Assembly (NCBI RefSeq): GCF_037126175.1
Contig: NZ_CP146986.1
Span: forward strand, 5,580,501 to 5,644,500
Origin: Pseudomonas sp. RSB 5.4
GTDB lineage: Bacteria; Pseudomonadota; Gammaproteobacteria; Pseudomonadales; Pseudomonadaceae
Length of the DNA: 64,000 bases
Reading direction: 5' to 3'
Below, in pieces: positions 8,438 through 19,800 of the stretch (its first letter is position 1; each line of letters opens with the position of its first letter). The position numbers and the translations under genes were made by a program. Under the pieces are notes generated by a model, which worked only from the letters and a program-made list of their open reading frames with translations, did no database searches and had not been told where the DNA came from.

Positions 8438-9883
8438 TCAGCCTTCGAGCTTGCTTTTCAGCAGTTCGTTCACTTGCTGCGGGTTGGCCTTGCCTTTCGA
8501 AGCCTTCATGGCCTGACCGACGAAGAAGCCGAACATCTTGCCGCGTTTGGCTTCGTCTGCCGCGCGGTATTGCTCGACCTGCTCGGCGTTGGCCGCGAGC
8601 ATTTCGTCCAGCACCGCCGAGATGGCGCCGGTGTCGGTCACTTGCTTGAGACCGCGCTTGTCGATGATCTCGTCCGCCGTGCCTTCGCCGTTGGCCATCG
8701 CTTCGAACACCACTTTGGCGATCTTGCCGGAGATGGTGTTGTCCTTGATGCGCTGCAGCATGCCGCCCAACAATTCAGCGGAAACCGGCGAATCCTCGAT
8801 GTCCAGGCCTTGCTTGTTGAGCAGGCTGCCCAACTCGACCATCACCCAGTTCGCCGCCAGTTTGGCGTCGCCGCCGATGGCGGCGACTTTCTCGAAGTAG
8901 TCCGCTTGCTCACGGCTGGTGGCCAGCACGTTGGCGTCGTAGGCCGACAGACCGAACTGGCTCTGGAAGCGCTCGCGTTTTTGCGGTGGCAGTTCCGGCA
9001 GAGTGGCACGCACCTCGCCGAGGAACGACTCTTCGATGACCACTGGCAGCAGGTCCGGGTCGGGGAAGTAACGGTAGTCGTTGGCTTCCTCTTTGGAGCG
9101 CATCGGACGGGTTTCGTCCTTGTTCGGATCGTACAGACGTGTCTGCTGGATCACTTTGCCGCCGTCTTCGATCAGCTCGATCTGACGCTGGATCTCGGAG
9201 TTGATCGCCTTCTCGATGAAGCGGAACGAGTTGACGTTCTTGATTTCGCAGCGGGTGCCGAACTCGACCTGGCCTTTCGGCCGTACCGACACGTTGCAGT
9301 CGCAACGCAGCGAACCTTCGGCCATGTTGCCGTCACAGATGCCCAGGTAACGCACCAGCGCATGGATCGCCTTGACGTAAGCCACGGCTTCCTTGGCGCT
9401 GCGCATGTCAGGCTCGGAAACGATTTCCAGCAGCGGTGTGCCGGCACGGTTCAGGTCGATGCCGGTGGCACCGTTGAATTCTTCGTGCAGGCTCTTGCCG
9501 GCGTCTTCTTCCAGGTGCGCGCGGGTGATGCCGACACGTTTGACGGTGCCGTCTTCCAGTGCGATGTCCAGGTGGCCCTTGCCGACGATCGGCAATTCCA
9601 TCTGGCTGATCTGGTAGCCTTTCGGCAGATCCGGGTAGAAGTAGTTTTTGCGGGCGAACACGTTGTGCTGACCGATCTCGGCGTCAATCGCCAGACCGAA
9701 CATCACCGCCATGCGCACCGCTTCCTGGTTCAGCACCGGCAATACGCCGGGCATGCCCAGGTCGATCAGGCTGGCCTGGGTGTTCGGCTCGGAGCCGAAC
9801 TGAGTGGAACTACCGGAAAAGATTTTCGACCGGGTAGTGAGCTGAGTGTGAATCTCCAGCCCGATCACGACTTCCCATTGCAT
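8438..9883 (-). CDS. gatB: Asp-tRNA(Asn)/Glu-tRNA(Gln) amidotransferase subunit B
   Basis: A 481-residue GatB. It starts [15 protein letters not shown], the family signature, and continues with [20 protein letters not shown] and [14 protein letters not shown], which form the kinase-like cradle that phosphorylates the mischarged aminoacyl-tRNA and receives ammonia from GatA. The C-terminal YqeY-like tail (about 380-481) binds tRNA. It is the last gene of gatC-gatA-gatB, 10 bp after gatA. The complex makes Asn-tRNA and/or Gln-tRNA by transamidation in the cytoplasm. Confidence 0.97.
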   Translation of the reverse strand: MQWEVVIGLEIHTQLTTRSKIFSGSSTQFGSEPNTQASLIDLGMPGVLPVLNQEAVRMAVMFGLAIDAEIGQHNVFARKNYFYPDLPKGYQISQMELPIVGKGHLDIALEDGTVKRVGITRAHLEEDAGKSLHEEFNGATGIDLNRAGTPLLEIVSEPDMRSAKEAVAYVKAIHALVRYLGICDGNMAEGSLRCDCNVSVRPKGQVEFGTRCEIKNVNSFRFIEKAINSEIQRQIELIEDGGKVIQQTRLYDPNKDETRPMRSKEEANDYRYFPDPDLLPVVIEESFLGEVRATLPELPPQKRERFQSQFGLSAYDANVLATSREQADYFEKVAAIGGDAKLAANWVMVELGSLLNKQGLDIEDSPVSAELLGGMLQRIKDNTISGKIAKVVFEAMANGEGTADEIIDKRGLKQVTDTGAISAVLDEMLAANAEQVEQYRAADEAKRGKMFGFFVGQAMKASKGKANPQQVNELLKSKLEG

Positions 9884-9893
9884 GTGTGTCTCC

Positions 9894-11345
9894 TCAGAAG
9901 CCGGTTGGGGTGCGGGTGTGCCAGTCAGTGTTCAACTGATACTGGTGCGCAACATTGAGCAAACGGCCTTCCTGGAAATACGGCGCAAGCAACTGCACGC
10001 CAACCGGCAGACCGTCGACAAAACCGGCCGGCATCGACAGGCCTGGCAGGCCCGCGAGGTTGGCGGTGATGGTGTAGACGTCTTCCAGATAGGCAGCGAC
10101 CGGGTCGCTGTTCTTGGCGCCGAGCTTCCAGGCCGGGTTCGGCGTGGTTGGGCCGAGGATGATGTCGACTTCATTAAAGGCCGCCATGAAGTCGTTCTTC
10201 ACCAGGCGACGGATCTTCTGCGCTTTCAGGTAGTAGGCGTCGTAGTAACCGGCGGACAGCGCGTAGGCACCGACCATGATCCGGCGCTGCACTTCCGGCC
10301 CGAAGCCTTCGCCACGCGAGCGCTTGTACAGGTCGATCAGGTTTTCCGGGTTCTCGCAGCGATGGCCGAAACGCACGCCGTCGAAACGCGACAGGTTCGA
10401 GGAGGCCTCGGCCGGGGCGATCACGTAGTACGCAGGGATCGCGTGCTGCATGTTCGGCAGGCTGATTTCCTTGATCACGGCACCGAGCTTCTGCAGCTCT
10501 TTGATGCTGTTCTGGATCAGGTCGGCGATGCGCGGGTCGAGACCGGCGCTGAAGTATTCCTTCGGCACGCCGATGCGCAGGCCCTGCAGCGATGTGTTGA
10601 GGCTGGCGGAGTAATCCGGAACCGGCTCATCGATGCTGGTGGAATCGTTCTGGTCGAACCCGGCCATACCTTGCAACAAAATTGCGCAGTCCTCGGCAGT
10701 GCGCGCCAACGGGCCGCCCTGATCGAGGCTGGAGGCGTAAGCGATCATGCCCCAGCGCGAAACACGACCGTAGGTCGGTTTCAGGCCGGTGAGGTTGGTG
10801 AATGCAGCTGGCTGACGAATCGAACCACCGGTGTCGGTGGCCGTGGCCGCCGGCAACAGACGAGCGGCAACTGCCGCTGCCGAACCACCGGACGAACCGC
10901 CCGGCACGTGTTCCAGGTTCCACGGGTTTTTCACCGCGCCGTACCAGCTCGACTCGTTGGCCGAACCCATGGCGAATTCGTCCATGTTGGTCTTGCCCAG
11001 AGTCACGGCACCGGCAGCGGCCAGTTTCGCGACCACGGTGGCATCGTACGGGGCTTTGAAGTTGTCGAGCATCTTCGAGCCGCAGCTGGTGCGGATGCCC
11101 TGGGTGCAGAACAGGTCCTTGTGGGCGATCGGCGCGCCGAGCAGGGCGCCGCTCTCACCGTTGGCCCGGCGCGCGTCGGCGGCTTTCGCCTGCTCGAGTG
11201 CCAGCTCTTCGGTGAGGCTGATGAAACTGTTGAGCTGCGGGTCGAGCTGGGTAATACGCGCCAGCAGGACTTTGGTCAGCTCTTCGGAGGAAAACTTTTT
11301 ATCGGCGAGACCGCGGGCGATCTCGGCCAGAGTCATTTGATGCAT
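9894..11345 (-). CDS. gatA: Asp-tRNA(Asn)/Glu-tRNA(Gln) amidotransferase subunit A
   Basis: A 483-residue amidase-signature protein with the full Ser-cisSer-Lys triad: K76 in PIAHKDLF, S151 in [11 protein letters not shown] and S175 in TDTGGSIRQ. The spacing is the same as in characterised GatA proteins. It hydrolyses glutamine and channels ammonia to GatB. It lies between gatC (16 bp upstream) and gatB. Translation may start at M1 or at M4 (MTLAEIARG); M1 is used here because it follows GGAAAGAGCC at about 8 bases. Confidence 0.97.
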   Translation of the reverse strand: MHQMTLAEIARGLADKKFSSEELTKVLLARITQLDPQLNSFISLTEELALEQAKAADARRANGESGALLGAPIAHKDLFCTQGIRTSCGSKMLDNFKAPYDATVVAKLAAAGAVTLGKTNMDEFAMGSANESSWYGAVKNPWNLEHVPGGSSGGSAAAVAARLLPAATATDTGGSIRQPAAFTNLTGLKPTYGRVSRWGMIAYASSLDQGGPLARTAEDCAILLQGMAGFDQNDSTSIDEPVPDYSASLNTSLQGLRIGVPKEYFSAGLDPRIADLIQNSIKELQKLGAVIKEISLPNMQHAIPAYYVIAPAEASSNLSRFDGVRFGHRCENPENLIDLYKRSRGEGFGPEVQRRIMVGAYALSAGYYDAYYLKAQKIRRLVKNDFMAAFNEVDIILGPTTPNPAWKLGAKNSDPVAAYLEDVYTITANLAGLPGLSMPAGFVDGLPVGVQLLAPYFQEGRLLNVAHQYQLNTDWHTRTPTGF

Positions 11346-11361
11346 TGCAGGCTCTTTCCCT

Positions 11362-11649
11362 TTAGTCGATGACTTTCGGAACCAGATACAGGCCGTTTTC
11401 GACCGCTGGTGCGATGGACTGATAGGCCTCGCGGTGATTGGTCTCGGTCACGACGTCGGCGCGCAGGCGCTGACTGGCTTCCAGCGGGTGGGCCAAAGGC
11501 TCGATACCGTCGGTATCAACGGCCTGCATTTCGTCGACCAGCCCGAGAATGCTGTTGAGGGCGGAAGTAATGTGCGGAAGATCGGCATCATTCAGGCCAA
11601 GGCAGGCCAGATGTGCGATTTTTTCCACGTCGGAGCGTTCTAGCGCCAT
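11362..11649 (-). CDS. gatC: Asp-tRNA(Asn)/Glu-tRNA(Gln) amidotransferase subunit C
   Basis: A 95-residue GatC with the family features [34 protein letters not shown] and a C-terminal [13 protein letters not shown]. It wraps around GatA and stabilises the GatA-GatB interface. It is the first gene of the minus-strand gatCAB operon, divergent from mreB with about 210 bp between starts. A GGAG sequence lies about 8 bases before the ATG. Confidence 0.96.
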   Translation of the reverse strand: MALERSDVEKIAHLACLGLNDADLPHITSALNSILGLVDEMQAVDTDGIEPLAHPLEASQRLRADVVTETNHREAYQSIAPAVENGLYLVPKVID

Positions 11650-11673
11650 CGGGATTCTCCAGTGGAAAACAGA

Positions 11674-11688
11674 ACGGACGGCGTCCGT
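11674..11688. promoter_or_regulatory. 15-bp palindrome in the gatCAB leader
   Basis: ACGGACG-G-CGTCCGT is a perfect inverted repeat 25 bases upstream of gatC. It could be an operator or a small leader hairpin. No family assignment is possible from sequence alone. Confidence 0.3.
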
Positions 11689-11747
11689 GTGTTAGATTGT
11701 CGGAACACTACCGCACTTCTACGGTCATAAGGCCGCGATTGTGGGGC

Positions 11748-11776
11748 TTGGTGCACAGAAAAGCGGCCAATTTAAC
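11748..11776 (+). promoter_or_regulatory. Possible sigma-70 promoter for mreB
   Basis: TTGGTG, 17 bases, then TTTAAC, about 85 bp before the mreB ATG. This is a weak match found by eye, placed sensibly in the divergent gatC/mreB gap. Confidence 0.3.
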
Positions 11777-11848
11777 ATATTGGCGCCTTGCCCAAAATCC
11801 CTGTCGTTGTTAGAGTTTGCCGCACTTTTTTACCCACGCGTTGCCTAG

Positions 11849-12898
<1,050 letters not shown>

Positions 12899-12928
12899 GC
12901 GCTGGGTTGCAATACGTGGGTGAGCGCA

Positions 12929-12954
12929 CAGGCAGCACTTTGCAGTGCTGCCTG
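12929..12954 (+). terminator. Hairpin between mreB and mreC (weak terminator or attenuator)
   Basis: A perfect 10-bp stem CAGGCAGCAC/GTGCTGCCTG with a six-base loop (TTTGCA) is followed by TTGGCGTTT, a poor U-tract. It fits partial termination or RNA stabilisation after mreB better than full termination. Confidence 0.5.
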
Positions 12955-13026
12955 TTGGCGTTTATCTTCTGTCAGTCTTCATCCAGGCCGGTTTGATGCC
13001 GTATGAATAAACAGAACATTTGCCTG

Positions 13027-13042
13027 GGAGGAGCGGCTTATT
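13027..13042 (+). promoter_or_regulatory. Ribosome-binding site that fixes an ATT start for mreC
   Basis: GGGAGGAG at 13026-13033 is followed six bases later by ATT at 13040-13042 in frame with MreC. No ATG, GTG or TTG lies at a suitable distance. The first in-frame TTG, at 13070, has only a weak upstream AAAGG. Confidence 0.7.
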
Positions 13043-14164
13043 AAACCGCTTTTCGCCAAAGGCCCTTCGTTGGGTGTGCGCCTGTTGGTGCTGGCCGTGC
13101 TGTCGGTCGCGCTGATGGTGGTCGATGCCCGCTTCGACCTGCTCAAACCCGCGCGCAAACAAGCGTCGCTGGTGTTGATGGACGCCTACTGGATCACCGA
13201 CCTGCCCGGACGGCTGTGGGAAGGGGTCGCCAGTCAGTTCGGCAGTCGTACCGAGCTTGTCGCCGAAAACGAAAAACTCAAGACCGAAAACCTGCTGTTG
13301 CAGGGCCGCATGCAAAAGCTTGCCGCCCTCACCGAGCAGAACGTGCGGCTGCGCGAGTTGCTCAATTCCTCTGCACTGGTCAACGAAAAGGTCGAAGTGG
13401 CCGAGTTGATCGGCATGGACCCCAATCCCTTCACCCATCGCATCATCATCAATAAAGGTGAGCGCGATGGCGTGGTGCTCGGTCAGCCGGTGCTCGATGC
13501 ACGCGGTCTGATGGGCCAGGTGGTCGAGTTGATGCCGTACACCTCCCGGGTGCTGCTGCTGACCGACACCACTCACAGCATTCCTGTACAGGTGAACCGT
13601 AACGGTCTGCGGGCGATTGCCAGCGGTACCGGCAACCCGGAACGCCTGGAACTGCGGCACGTTGCCGATACCGCCGACATCAAGGAAGGCGACCTGTTGG
13701 TCAGCTCCGGCCTCGGTCAGCGCTTCCCGGCCGGTTATCCGGTGGCGACGGTCAAGGAAGTCATCCACGATTCAGGCCAGCCTTTCGCGATTGTCCGCGC
13801 GGTGCCGACCGCTGCGCTGAACCGCAGCCGTTATCTGCTGCTGGTGTTCAGCGACAACCGCACCGCCGAAGAGCGCGCCAACGATGCGGCGCAGGCCCAG
13901 GAAAATCTTGATGCGCAGGGCGGTGGCCCGGTGCTTCCGGCCACAGTGCCGAAAATCGTCAACAGCCCGGCTGCCGCTGCAGCAACAACCGCCCCCGCAG
14001 CACCTGCCGCCGCGGCCAGCACTACGCCGGCCAAACCGGTAGCGAGCAAACCGCCTGCGACCAAGCCTGCGGCAGCGAGTAAACCGCCGGCGTCCCAGCC
14101 TGCTGCGCGTCCGGCGGCGAAACCGCCGGTCACCGCGCCGGCCAATACCGGGAGACAAGAATAA
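13040..14164 (+). CDS. mreC: Rod shape-determining protein MreC (ATT start)
   Basis: About 374 residues from the ATT at 13040, reading (M)IKPLFAKGPSLGVRLLVL. One membrane helix (about 13-30) is followed by a coiled coil (about 70-110, KLKTENLLLQGRMQKL), then the beta-barrel MreC domain with NPFTHRIIINKGERDGV and GLMGQVVE. The last roughly 90 residues are a low-complexity Ala/Pro/Lys tail. A TTG start at 13070 would remove the cytoplasmic N-terminus with its two lysines. It is a periplasmic scaffold of the elongasome and overlaps mreD by one base (TAATG). Confidence 0.95.
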   Translation: MKPLFAKGPSLGVRLLVLAVLSVALMVVDARFDLLKPARKQASLVLMDAYWITDLPGRLWEGVASQFGSRTELVAENEKLKTENLLLQGRMQKLAALTEQNVRLRELLNSSALVNEKVEVAELIGMDPNPFTHRIIINKGERDGVVLGQPVLDARGLMGQVVELMPYTSRVLLLTDTTHSIPVQVNRNGLRAIASGTGNPERLELRHVADTADIKEGDLLVSSGLGQRFPAGYPVATVKEVIHDSGQPFAIVRAVPTAALNRSRYLLLVFSDNRTAEERANDAAQAQENLDAQGGGPVLPATVPKIVNSPAAAAATTAPAAPAAAASTTPAKPVASKPPATKPAAASKPPASQPAARPAAKPPVTAPANTGRQE

Positions 14165-14655
14165 TGGTTGGGGCTACTGCTTCCCGTAACGGCTGGATGG
14201 TCTGGCTGACATTTCTCATCGGTCTGCTGCTCAGCGTGTCGCCGATGCCGCAATTCATGGAAATCCTGCGTCCGCTCTGGCTGGCGCTGCTGCTGGCATT
14301 CTGGGCGTTGGCCCTGCCTCAAACCGTGGGCATGGTCACGGCGTTTTGCCTGGGGTTGGCCGAAGACGTGCTGTACGGCACGCTGCTTGGGCAGAACGCC
14401 TTGATCCTGACCCTGATCACCTTCCTGGTGCTGTCCTTGCAGCAACGCCTGCGGATGTTCCCGATGTGGCAGCAATGCCTGGTGATCCTGGTGATCTTCG
14501 GCCTCGCTCAGTTGGTTCAACTGTGGCTGAGTGCCCTGACCGGCAACCGCCAGCCAACTCTGGCGCTGGTGCTGCCAGCCTTGACCAGCGCCTTGCTCTG
14601 GCCTTGGGTCAGCTTTGCTTTGCGTGGATTGCGCCGCCGCTACAAAATCAACTGA
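14164..14655 (+). CDS. mreD: Rod shape-determining protein MreD
   Basis: A 163-residue integral membrane protein of about five or six helices, matching MreD in length and in the segment [21 protein letters not shown] (about 58-78). It is the polytopic partner of MreC in the elongation complex. The start overlaps the mreC stop by one base, so the two are translationally coupled. The maf gene follows after 44 bp. Confidence 0.94.
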   Translation: MVGATASRNGWMVWLTFLIGLLLSVSPMPQFMEILRPLWLALLLAFWALALPQTVGMVTAFCLGLAEDVLYGTLLGQNALILTLITFLVLSLQQRLRMFPMWQQCLVILVIFGLAQLVQLWLSALTGNRQPTLALVLPALTSALLWPWVSFALRGLRRRYKIN

Positions 14656-14699
14656 TTCGGTCAGGCATGTGCCCGCACCTCGACAAGGGAGATGTCTTG

Positions 14700-15296
14700 A
14701 TGAAGCCGCTTTACCTCGCCTCTGGTTCGCCGCGTCGGCGTGAGTTGCTCACGCAGATCGGCGTGCCGTTCGCCGCCATCAGTGCGGACATCGATGAAAC
14801 CCCGCTTCCCGAAGAATCGCCCTCGGCCTATGTCGAGCGCCTCGCGCGTGGCAAGGCCGAGGCCGGTCGACGCACGCGGGTGTCCGAGGCGGCGTTTTGC
14901 GTTCTGGGCGCGGACACCGCGGTGGTGCTCGACGGCAAAATTCTTGGCAAACCGGTGGACGAAGCCGATGCATGCGCCATGCTGATGATGTTGTCCGGCA
15001 AGGAGCATGAAGTGCTGACCGCCATCGCCGTGCTGGAAGGCGAGCGCTGTGAGTCGCACGTGGTGCGCAGTCTGGTGCGGTTCCGCCCGATCAGCCGCGA
15101 AGAAGCGGCGGCCTACTGGGCCAGTGGCGAACCCCGGGACAAGGCCGGCGGTTATGGCATTCAGGGCCTCGGCGCGGTGTTTGTCGCCGGGCTCAATGGC
15201 AGCTATTCGGCGGTGGTCGGGCTGCCGGTTTGCGAAACCGCAGAACTGTTGGGCCATTTCGGCATACCCTGTTGGCAAAACCTGAACGCGCAATGA
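14700..15296 (+). CDS. Maf family nucleotide pyrophosphatase
   Basis: A 198-residue Maf protein beginning [17 protein letters not shown], the family hallmark, with ADIDE (29-33), [12 protein letters not shown] (catalytic Asp near 72) and [10 protein letters not shown]. Maf/YhdE-type enzymes hydrolyse dTTP, UTP and modified nucleotides to monophosphates and have been linked to septum inhibition. The position between mreD and rng is conserved in Gammaproteobacteria. The in-frame ORF extends far upstream through mreD, but the ATG at 14700 with GGGAG at 14688 gives the usual length. Confidence 0.94.
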   Translation: MKPLYLASGSPRRRELLTQIGVPFAAISADIDETPLPEESPSAYVERLARGKAEAGRRTRVSEAAFCVLGADTAVVLDGKILGKPVDEADACAMLMMLSGKEHEVLTAIAVLEGERCESHVVRSLVRFRPISREEAAAYWASGEPRDKAGGYGIQGLGAVFVAGLNGSYSAVVGLPVCETAELLGHFGIPCWQNLNAQ

Positions 15297-15354
15297 GCGT
15301 CGTACGAATCAAGATGCGGCCATTATCGTGAACATGCCTGAACGAGACCCTGCC

Positions 15355-16812
15355 ATGAGTGAAGAGATTCTGATCAACATCACGCCGATGGAATCGCGCG
15401 TGGCGGTGGTCGAAAACGGTGTGCTGCAAGAAGTCCATGTTGAGCGCACGCAAAAGCGCGGGATCGTCGGCAACATCTATAAAGGCAAGATTGTCCGGGT
15501 GCTGCCGGGTATGCAGGCGGCATTCGTCGACATCGGTCTGGATCGTGCGGCCTTCATTCACGCTTCGGAAATCTCCCTGCGCGAAGGCCCGGCGGTGGAA
15601 AGCATCAGTTCGCTGGTGCACGAAGGCCAGAGTCTGGTGGTGCAGGTCACCAAGGATCCGATCGGCTCGAAAGGTGCACGACTGACGACTCAGCTGTCGA
15701 TTCCGTCGCGTTATCTGGTGTACATGCCGCGCACCGCCCATGTCGGCATTTCCCTGAAAATTGAAGACGAAGCGGAGCGCGAACGCCTCAAGCAAGTGGT
15801 CAGCGATTGTGTGGCCAAGGAAGGGATCAAAGAGGCCGGTGGCTTCATCCTGCGTACTGCCGCCGAGGGGGCCGGGGCCGATGAGATCCTCATGGACATC
15901 CGCTACCTGCGCCGTCTGTGGGATCAGATCAATGCGCAGATCCAGACCATCGGCGCGCCGAGTGTGATCTACGAAGACCTCGGTCTGGCCCTGCGCACCT
16001 TGCGCGATCTGGTCAGCCCGAAGATCGAGAAGATCCGTATCGATTCCCGGGAAACCTTCCAGAAAACCACGCAGTTCGTCGCCGAACTGATGCCGGAAAT
16101 CGCCGATCGTCTGGAACACTATCCGGGCGAGCGGCCGATTTTCGACCTGTATGGCGTCGAAGACGAAATCCAGAAAGCCCTTGAGCGCAAAGTGCCGCTC
16201 AAGTCCGGCGGTTATCTGGTGGTCGATCCGGCGGAAGCCATGACCACCATCGACGTCAACACCGGCGCGTTCGTCGGCCACCGCAATCTCGAAGAAACCA
16301 TCTTCAAGACCAACCTCGAAGCGGCCACCGCGATTGCCCGGCAGATGCGCCTGCGCAATCTGGGCGGGATCATCATCATCGACTTCATCGACATGGAAGA
16401 TGAAGAACATCAGCGTCAGGTGCTGCGCACCCTGGAAAAACAGCTCGAACGTGATCACGCCAAGACCAACATCATCGGCATCACCGAGTTGGGCCTGGTG
16501 CAGATGACCCGCAAGCGCACCCGTGAAAGTCTTGAACAAGTGCTGTGCGAGCCGTGCAGCAGTTGCCAGGGGCGTGGCAAGTTGAAGACTCCGGAAACCA
16601 TCTGTTACGAGATTTTCCGCGAGATTCTGCGTGAAGCCCGGGCCTATCAGGCTGAGGGCTATCGGGTATTGGCGAACCAGAAAGTGGTGGATCGGCTACT
16701 CGACGAAGAATCCGGTAACGTCGCCGAGCTTGAAGGGTTCATCGGCCGCACCATACGCTTTCAGGTCGAAACCATGTATTCCCAGGAACAATATGACGTG
16801 GTGCTGCTCTGA
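15355..16812 (+). CDS. rng: Ribonuclease G
   Basis: 485 residues, close to E. coli RNase G (489). The N-terminus MSEEILINITPMESRVAVVENG is typical. An S1 RNA-binding domain follows (about 35-120, GNIYKGKIVRVLPGMQAAFVDIG). The catalytic block holds VDVNTG-like TTIDVNTGAFVG and IIIDFIDM, with aspartates that bind Mg2+. CEPCSSCQGRG is the Zn-link region. It processes the 16S rRNA 5' end and degrades some mRNAs. Nine codons of in-frame sequence upstream, starting from another ATG, are not used because the GAGACCC...ATG context and homology favour this start. Confidence 0.95.
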   Translation: MSEEILINITPMESRVAVVENGVLQEVHVERTQKRGIVGNIYKGKIVRVLPGMQAAFVDIGLDRAAFIHASEISLREGPAVESISSLVHEGQSLVVQVTKDPIGSKGARLTTQLSIPSRYLVYMPRTAHVGISLKIEDEAERERLKQVVSDCVAKEGIKEAGGFILRTAAEGAGADEILMDIRYLRRLWDQINAQIQTIGAPSVIYEDLGLALRTLRDLVSPKIEKIRIDSRETFQKTTQFVAELMPEIADRLEHYPGERPIFDLYGVEDEIQKALERKVPLKSGGYLVVDPAEAMTTIDVNTGAFVGHRNLEETIFKTNLEAATAIARQMRLRNLGGIIIIDFIDMEDEEHQRQVLRTLEKQLERDHAKTNIIGITELGLVQMTRKRTRESLEQVLCEPCSSCQGRGKLKTPETICYEIFREILREARAYQAEGYRVLANQKVVDRLLDEESGNVAELEGFIGRTIRFQVETMYSQEQYDVVLL

Positions 16813-16887
16813 ACCCCTGCAGCACATTTAATCCACAACGGCTGGCCTCAGCTTTTAGTAGTTTTATTGCCATGGGAGCCAACTGAC

Positions 16888-19800
16888 ATGGAGCGTCTGA
16901 CACGCATTTTGGCCGCACTGACCCGCTGGGGGCTGGGCCTGTGCGCGTTGGTTCTGGTGCTGATGGCGTTGTACGTCAGCCTCGGTCGGGAACTGACGCC
17001 GCTGGTGGCGGAATACCGCACCGATATCGAAGACAAGGCCACGGCCGCGCTCGGCATGCCATTGCAGATCGGCGGACTGGAAGGCAGCTGGAGCGGATTC
17101 GCGCCGATTCTGCTGGCCCACGATGTGATGGTCGGTGACGGTGCCAATGCCTTGCGCCTGGATCGGGTGCGCGTGGTGCCTGATCTCTGGGCCAGTGTGC
17201 TGGCGCGCGAAGTACGCATCGCCCACCTGGAACTGAACGGCCTGAAGATCAGCGTCAAGCAAACGCAGGACGGCACCTGGGCACTGGAAGGCCTGCCAGT
17301 GCAGAACGACCAGCCGCTTGATCCCGAACAATTGTTCAATCGCTCGCAGATCATTCAGCAACTGTCGGTGCTCGACAGTCAGGTGACCGTGCAGCCGCTG
17401 GATCAGGCGCCGATGACCTTTACCTACGTCGGCCTCAATCTGAAAACCGGCAGCAGCCGTCAGCGTCTCGACGCCCGTCTGACCTTGCCCGACGGGCAGC
17501 CGGTGGCGATGAGCCTGCGTACACGGATTCGCCCCTCTCAATTGCCCGACAGTTCGGTGGAGGGTTATGTCAGCCTGCCGCAAAGCGATTGGTCAAAGTG
17601 GCTGCCCGAGAGCTTGACCCAGCAGTGGAATTTTTCCCAGATCAAGGCCGGCGGCGAGCTGTGGGTGAACTGGAACGACGGCGCCCTGCAAAGCGCCGCC
17701 GTGCGTTTGAATGCGCCGCAGGTGACCGGCGCTTATGCCGAGCGTAAACCGATCAAGATCAGCAATCTGGCGCTCAACGGTTATTACCAGCGGGATGACG
17801 AGGGCGCGATCGTTACCCTCGATTCGTTGGCGATGAATTTCGGCGAGACCCGCTGGGAATCCCATGTGCAGCTCAAGCAGACGTTGGCCACCGATAAAGC
17901 CGATGAACTGTGGCACTTGCAGGCCGATCGCCTTGATCTGACACCGCTCACGCCGTTGCTCAATGCGCTGGGGCCGTTGCCCGAAAGCGTCGCCACGGTC
18001 GTCGACCACCTGAAGGTGACGGGCGGACTGCGCAACGTGCTGCTGGATTTTCGCCCGAACGCCACCGACGGCTCGAAATTCGGCTTCGCTGCCAACCTCG
18101 ATAATGTCGGTTTCGATGCCTATCACGGTGCCCCGGCGGCGCGAAACGTCAGTGGCAGTCTCAGCGGCAACCTCGACGGCGGTGAACTGCGCATGGACAG
18201 TAAGGATTTCGTCCTGCACCTCGACCCGATCTTCGCCAAGCCATGGCAATACATTCAGGCCAACGCCCGCTTGACCTGGAAACTCGACAAAGACGGTTTC
18301 ACCCTGATCGCGCCTTACCTGAAAGTGCTGGGCGAAGAGGGCAAGATTGCCGGCGACTTCCTGATCCGCCTGCACTTCGACCATAGCCAGGAAGACTACA
18401 TGGACCTGCGCGTAGGGCTGGTCGATGGCGACGGTCGCTACACCGCCAAATACCTGCCCGAAGTCTTGAGCCCGGCCCTCGACGAGTGGTTACGCACGGC
18501 GATCCTCAAAGGCGCCGTGGACCAGGGGTTCTTCCAGTACCAGGGCTCGTTGAACAAAAATGCCAAGGATGTCGATCGCAGCATCAGCCTGTTCTTCAAG
18601 GTGCATGACGCCGAACTGGCGTTCCAGCCGGGCTGGCCGCATGTGAGCAAGGTCAGCGGCGACGTGTTCATCGAGGACAGCGGCGTGCGCATCGTGGCCG
18701 ACAAGGGCCAGTTGCTCGACACGCAGGTCAGTGACGTCTTCGTCAACATTCCCCATGTGCAGGCCGGACAACATACCCATCTGTTTCTCGACGGCGGTTT
18801 TTCCGGTGGGCTGGGCGACGGACTGAAAATACTGCAGACCGCGCCGATCGGCACCGGCGAAACCTTCGCCGGCTGGGAAGGCGAGGGCGATCTGCAGGGC
18901 AAGGTCAAACTCGATATTCCGCTGGAAAAGGGTGATCAGCCGAAGATTGTCGTCGACTTCAAGACTGCCAATGCGCGCCTGAAACTGGCAGAGCCGAAAC
19001 TTGAACTGAGCCAGCTCAAAGGCGATTTCCGTTTTGACAGCGCCAAGGGGCTGAGCGGGCAGAACATCGCGGCGCAGGCGTTCGACAAGCCAGTGACCGC
19101 GCAGATTTTTGCCGATGGCAGCGCCAACAAGATCAAGACCCGGGTCGCCGCCTCTGGGCAGGTTGAGGTGAAAAAACTCACTGACTGGCTGGGCGTGACT
19201 CAGCCGTTGCCGGTGTCCGGGACCATTCCCTATCAGTTGCAGGTCAACCTCGACGGCAGCGACAGCCAGCTGACGGTCGGCTCCAACATGAAAGGTGTGG
19301 CGGTGGATCTGCCGGCACCGTTCGGCATGTCGGCCCAGCAGGGCCGGGACACGGTATTCCGCATGACCCTGCAAGGTCCGGAGCGGCGCTACTGGGTCAG
19401 CTACGATCAGCTGGCCAGTTTCACTTTCGCGGCGCCACCGAGCAATTTCGCCGATGGCCGCGGCGAATTGTTCCTCGGTACGGGCGATGCGGTTCTGCCG
19501 GAGGCCAAGGGTTTGCGCATTCGTGGTGTGCTGTCGGAGCTGGACGTCGCACCGTGGCAGGATCTGGTCAGCAAATACGCCGGCAACGACCCGGGTGGCA
19601 GCGCCAAGCAACTGCTCAACAGTGCCGACTTCAAGGTGGGCAAGCTCACCGCTTTTGGCACCACGCTCGATCAGGCGGCAGTGCAGGTCAACCGCAAACC
19701 GTGGGCCTGGAATCTGTCGCTCGACAGCCAGCAGGCCAAGGGCTCGGCCAGCCTGCCTGATGCCAAGGGCGCACCGATTGGGGTCAATCTGCAATACGTG

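Noticed and set aside
13070..14164. MreC starting at TTG 13070
   Set aside because: The site has only a weak ribosome match and removes conserved-looking residues before the membrane helix. The ATT at 13040 has a strong Shine-Dalgarno.
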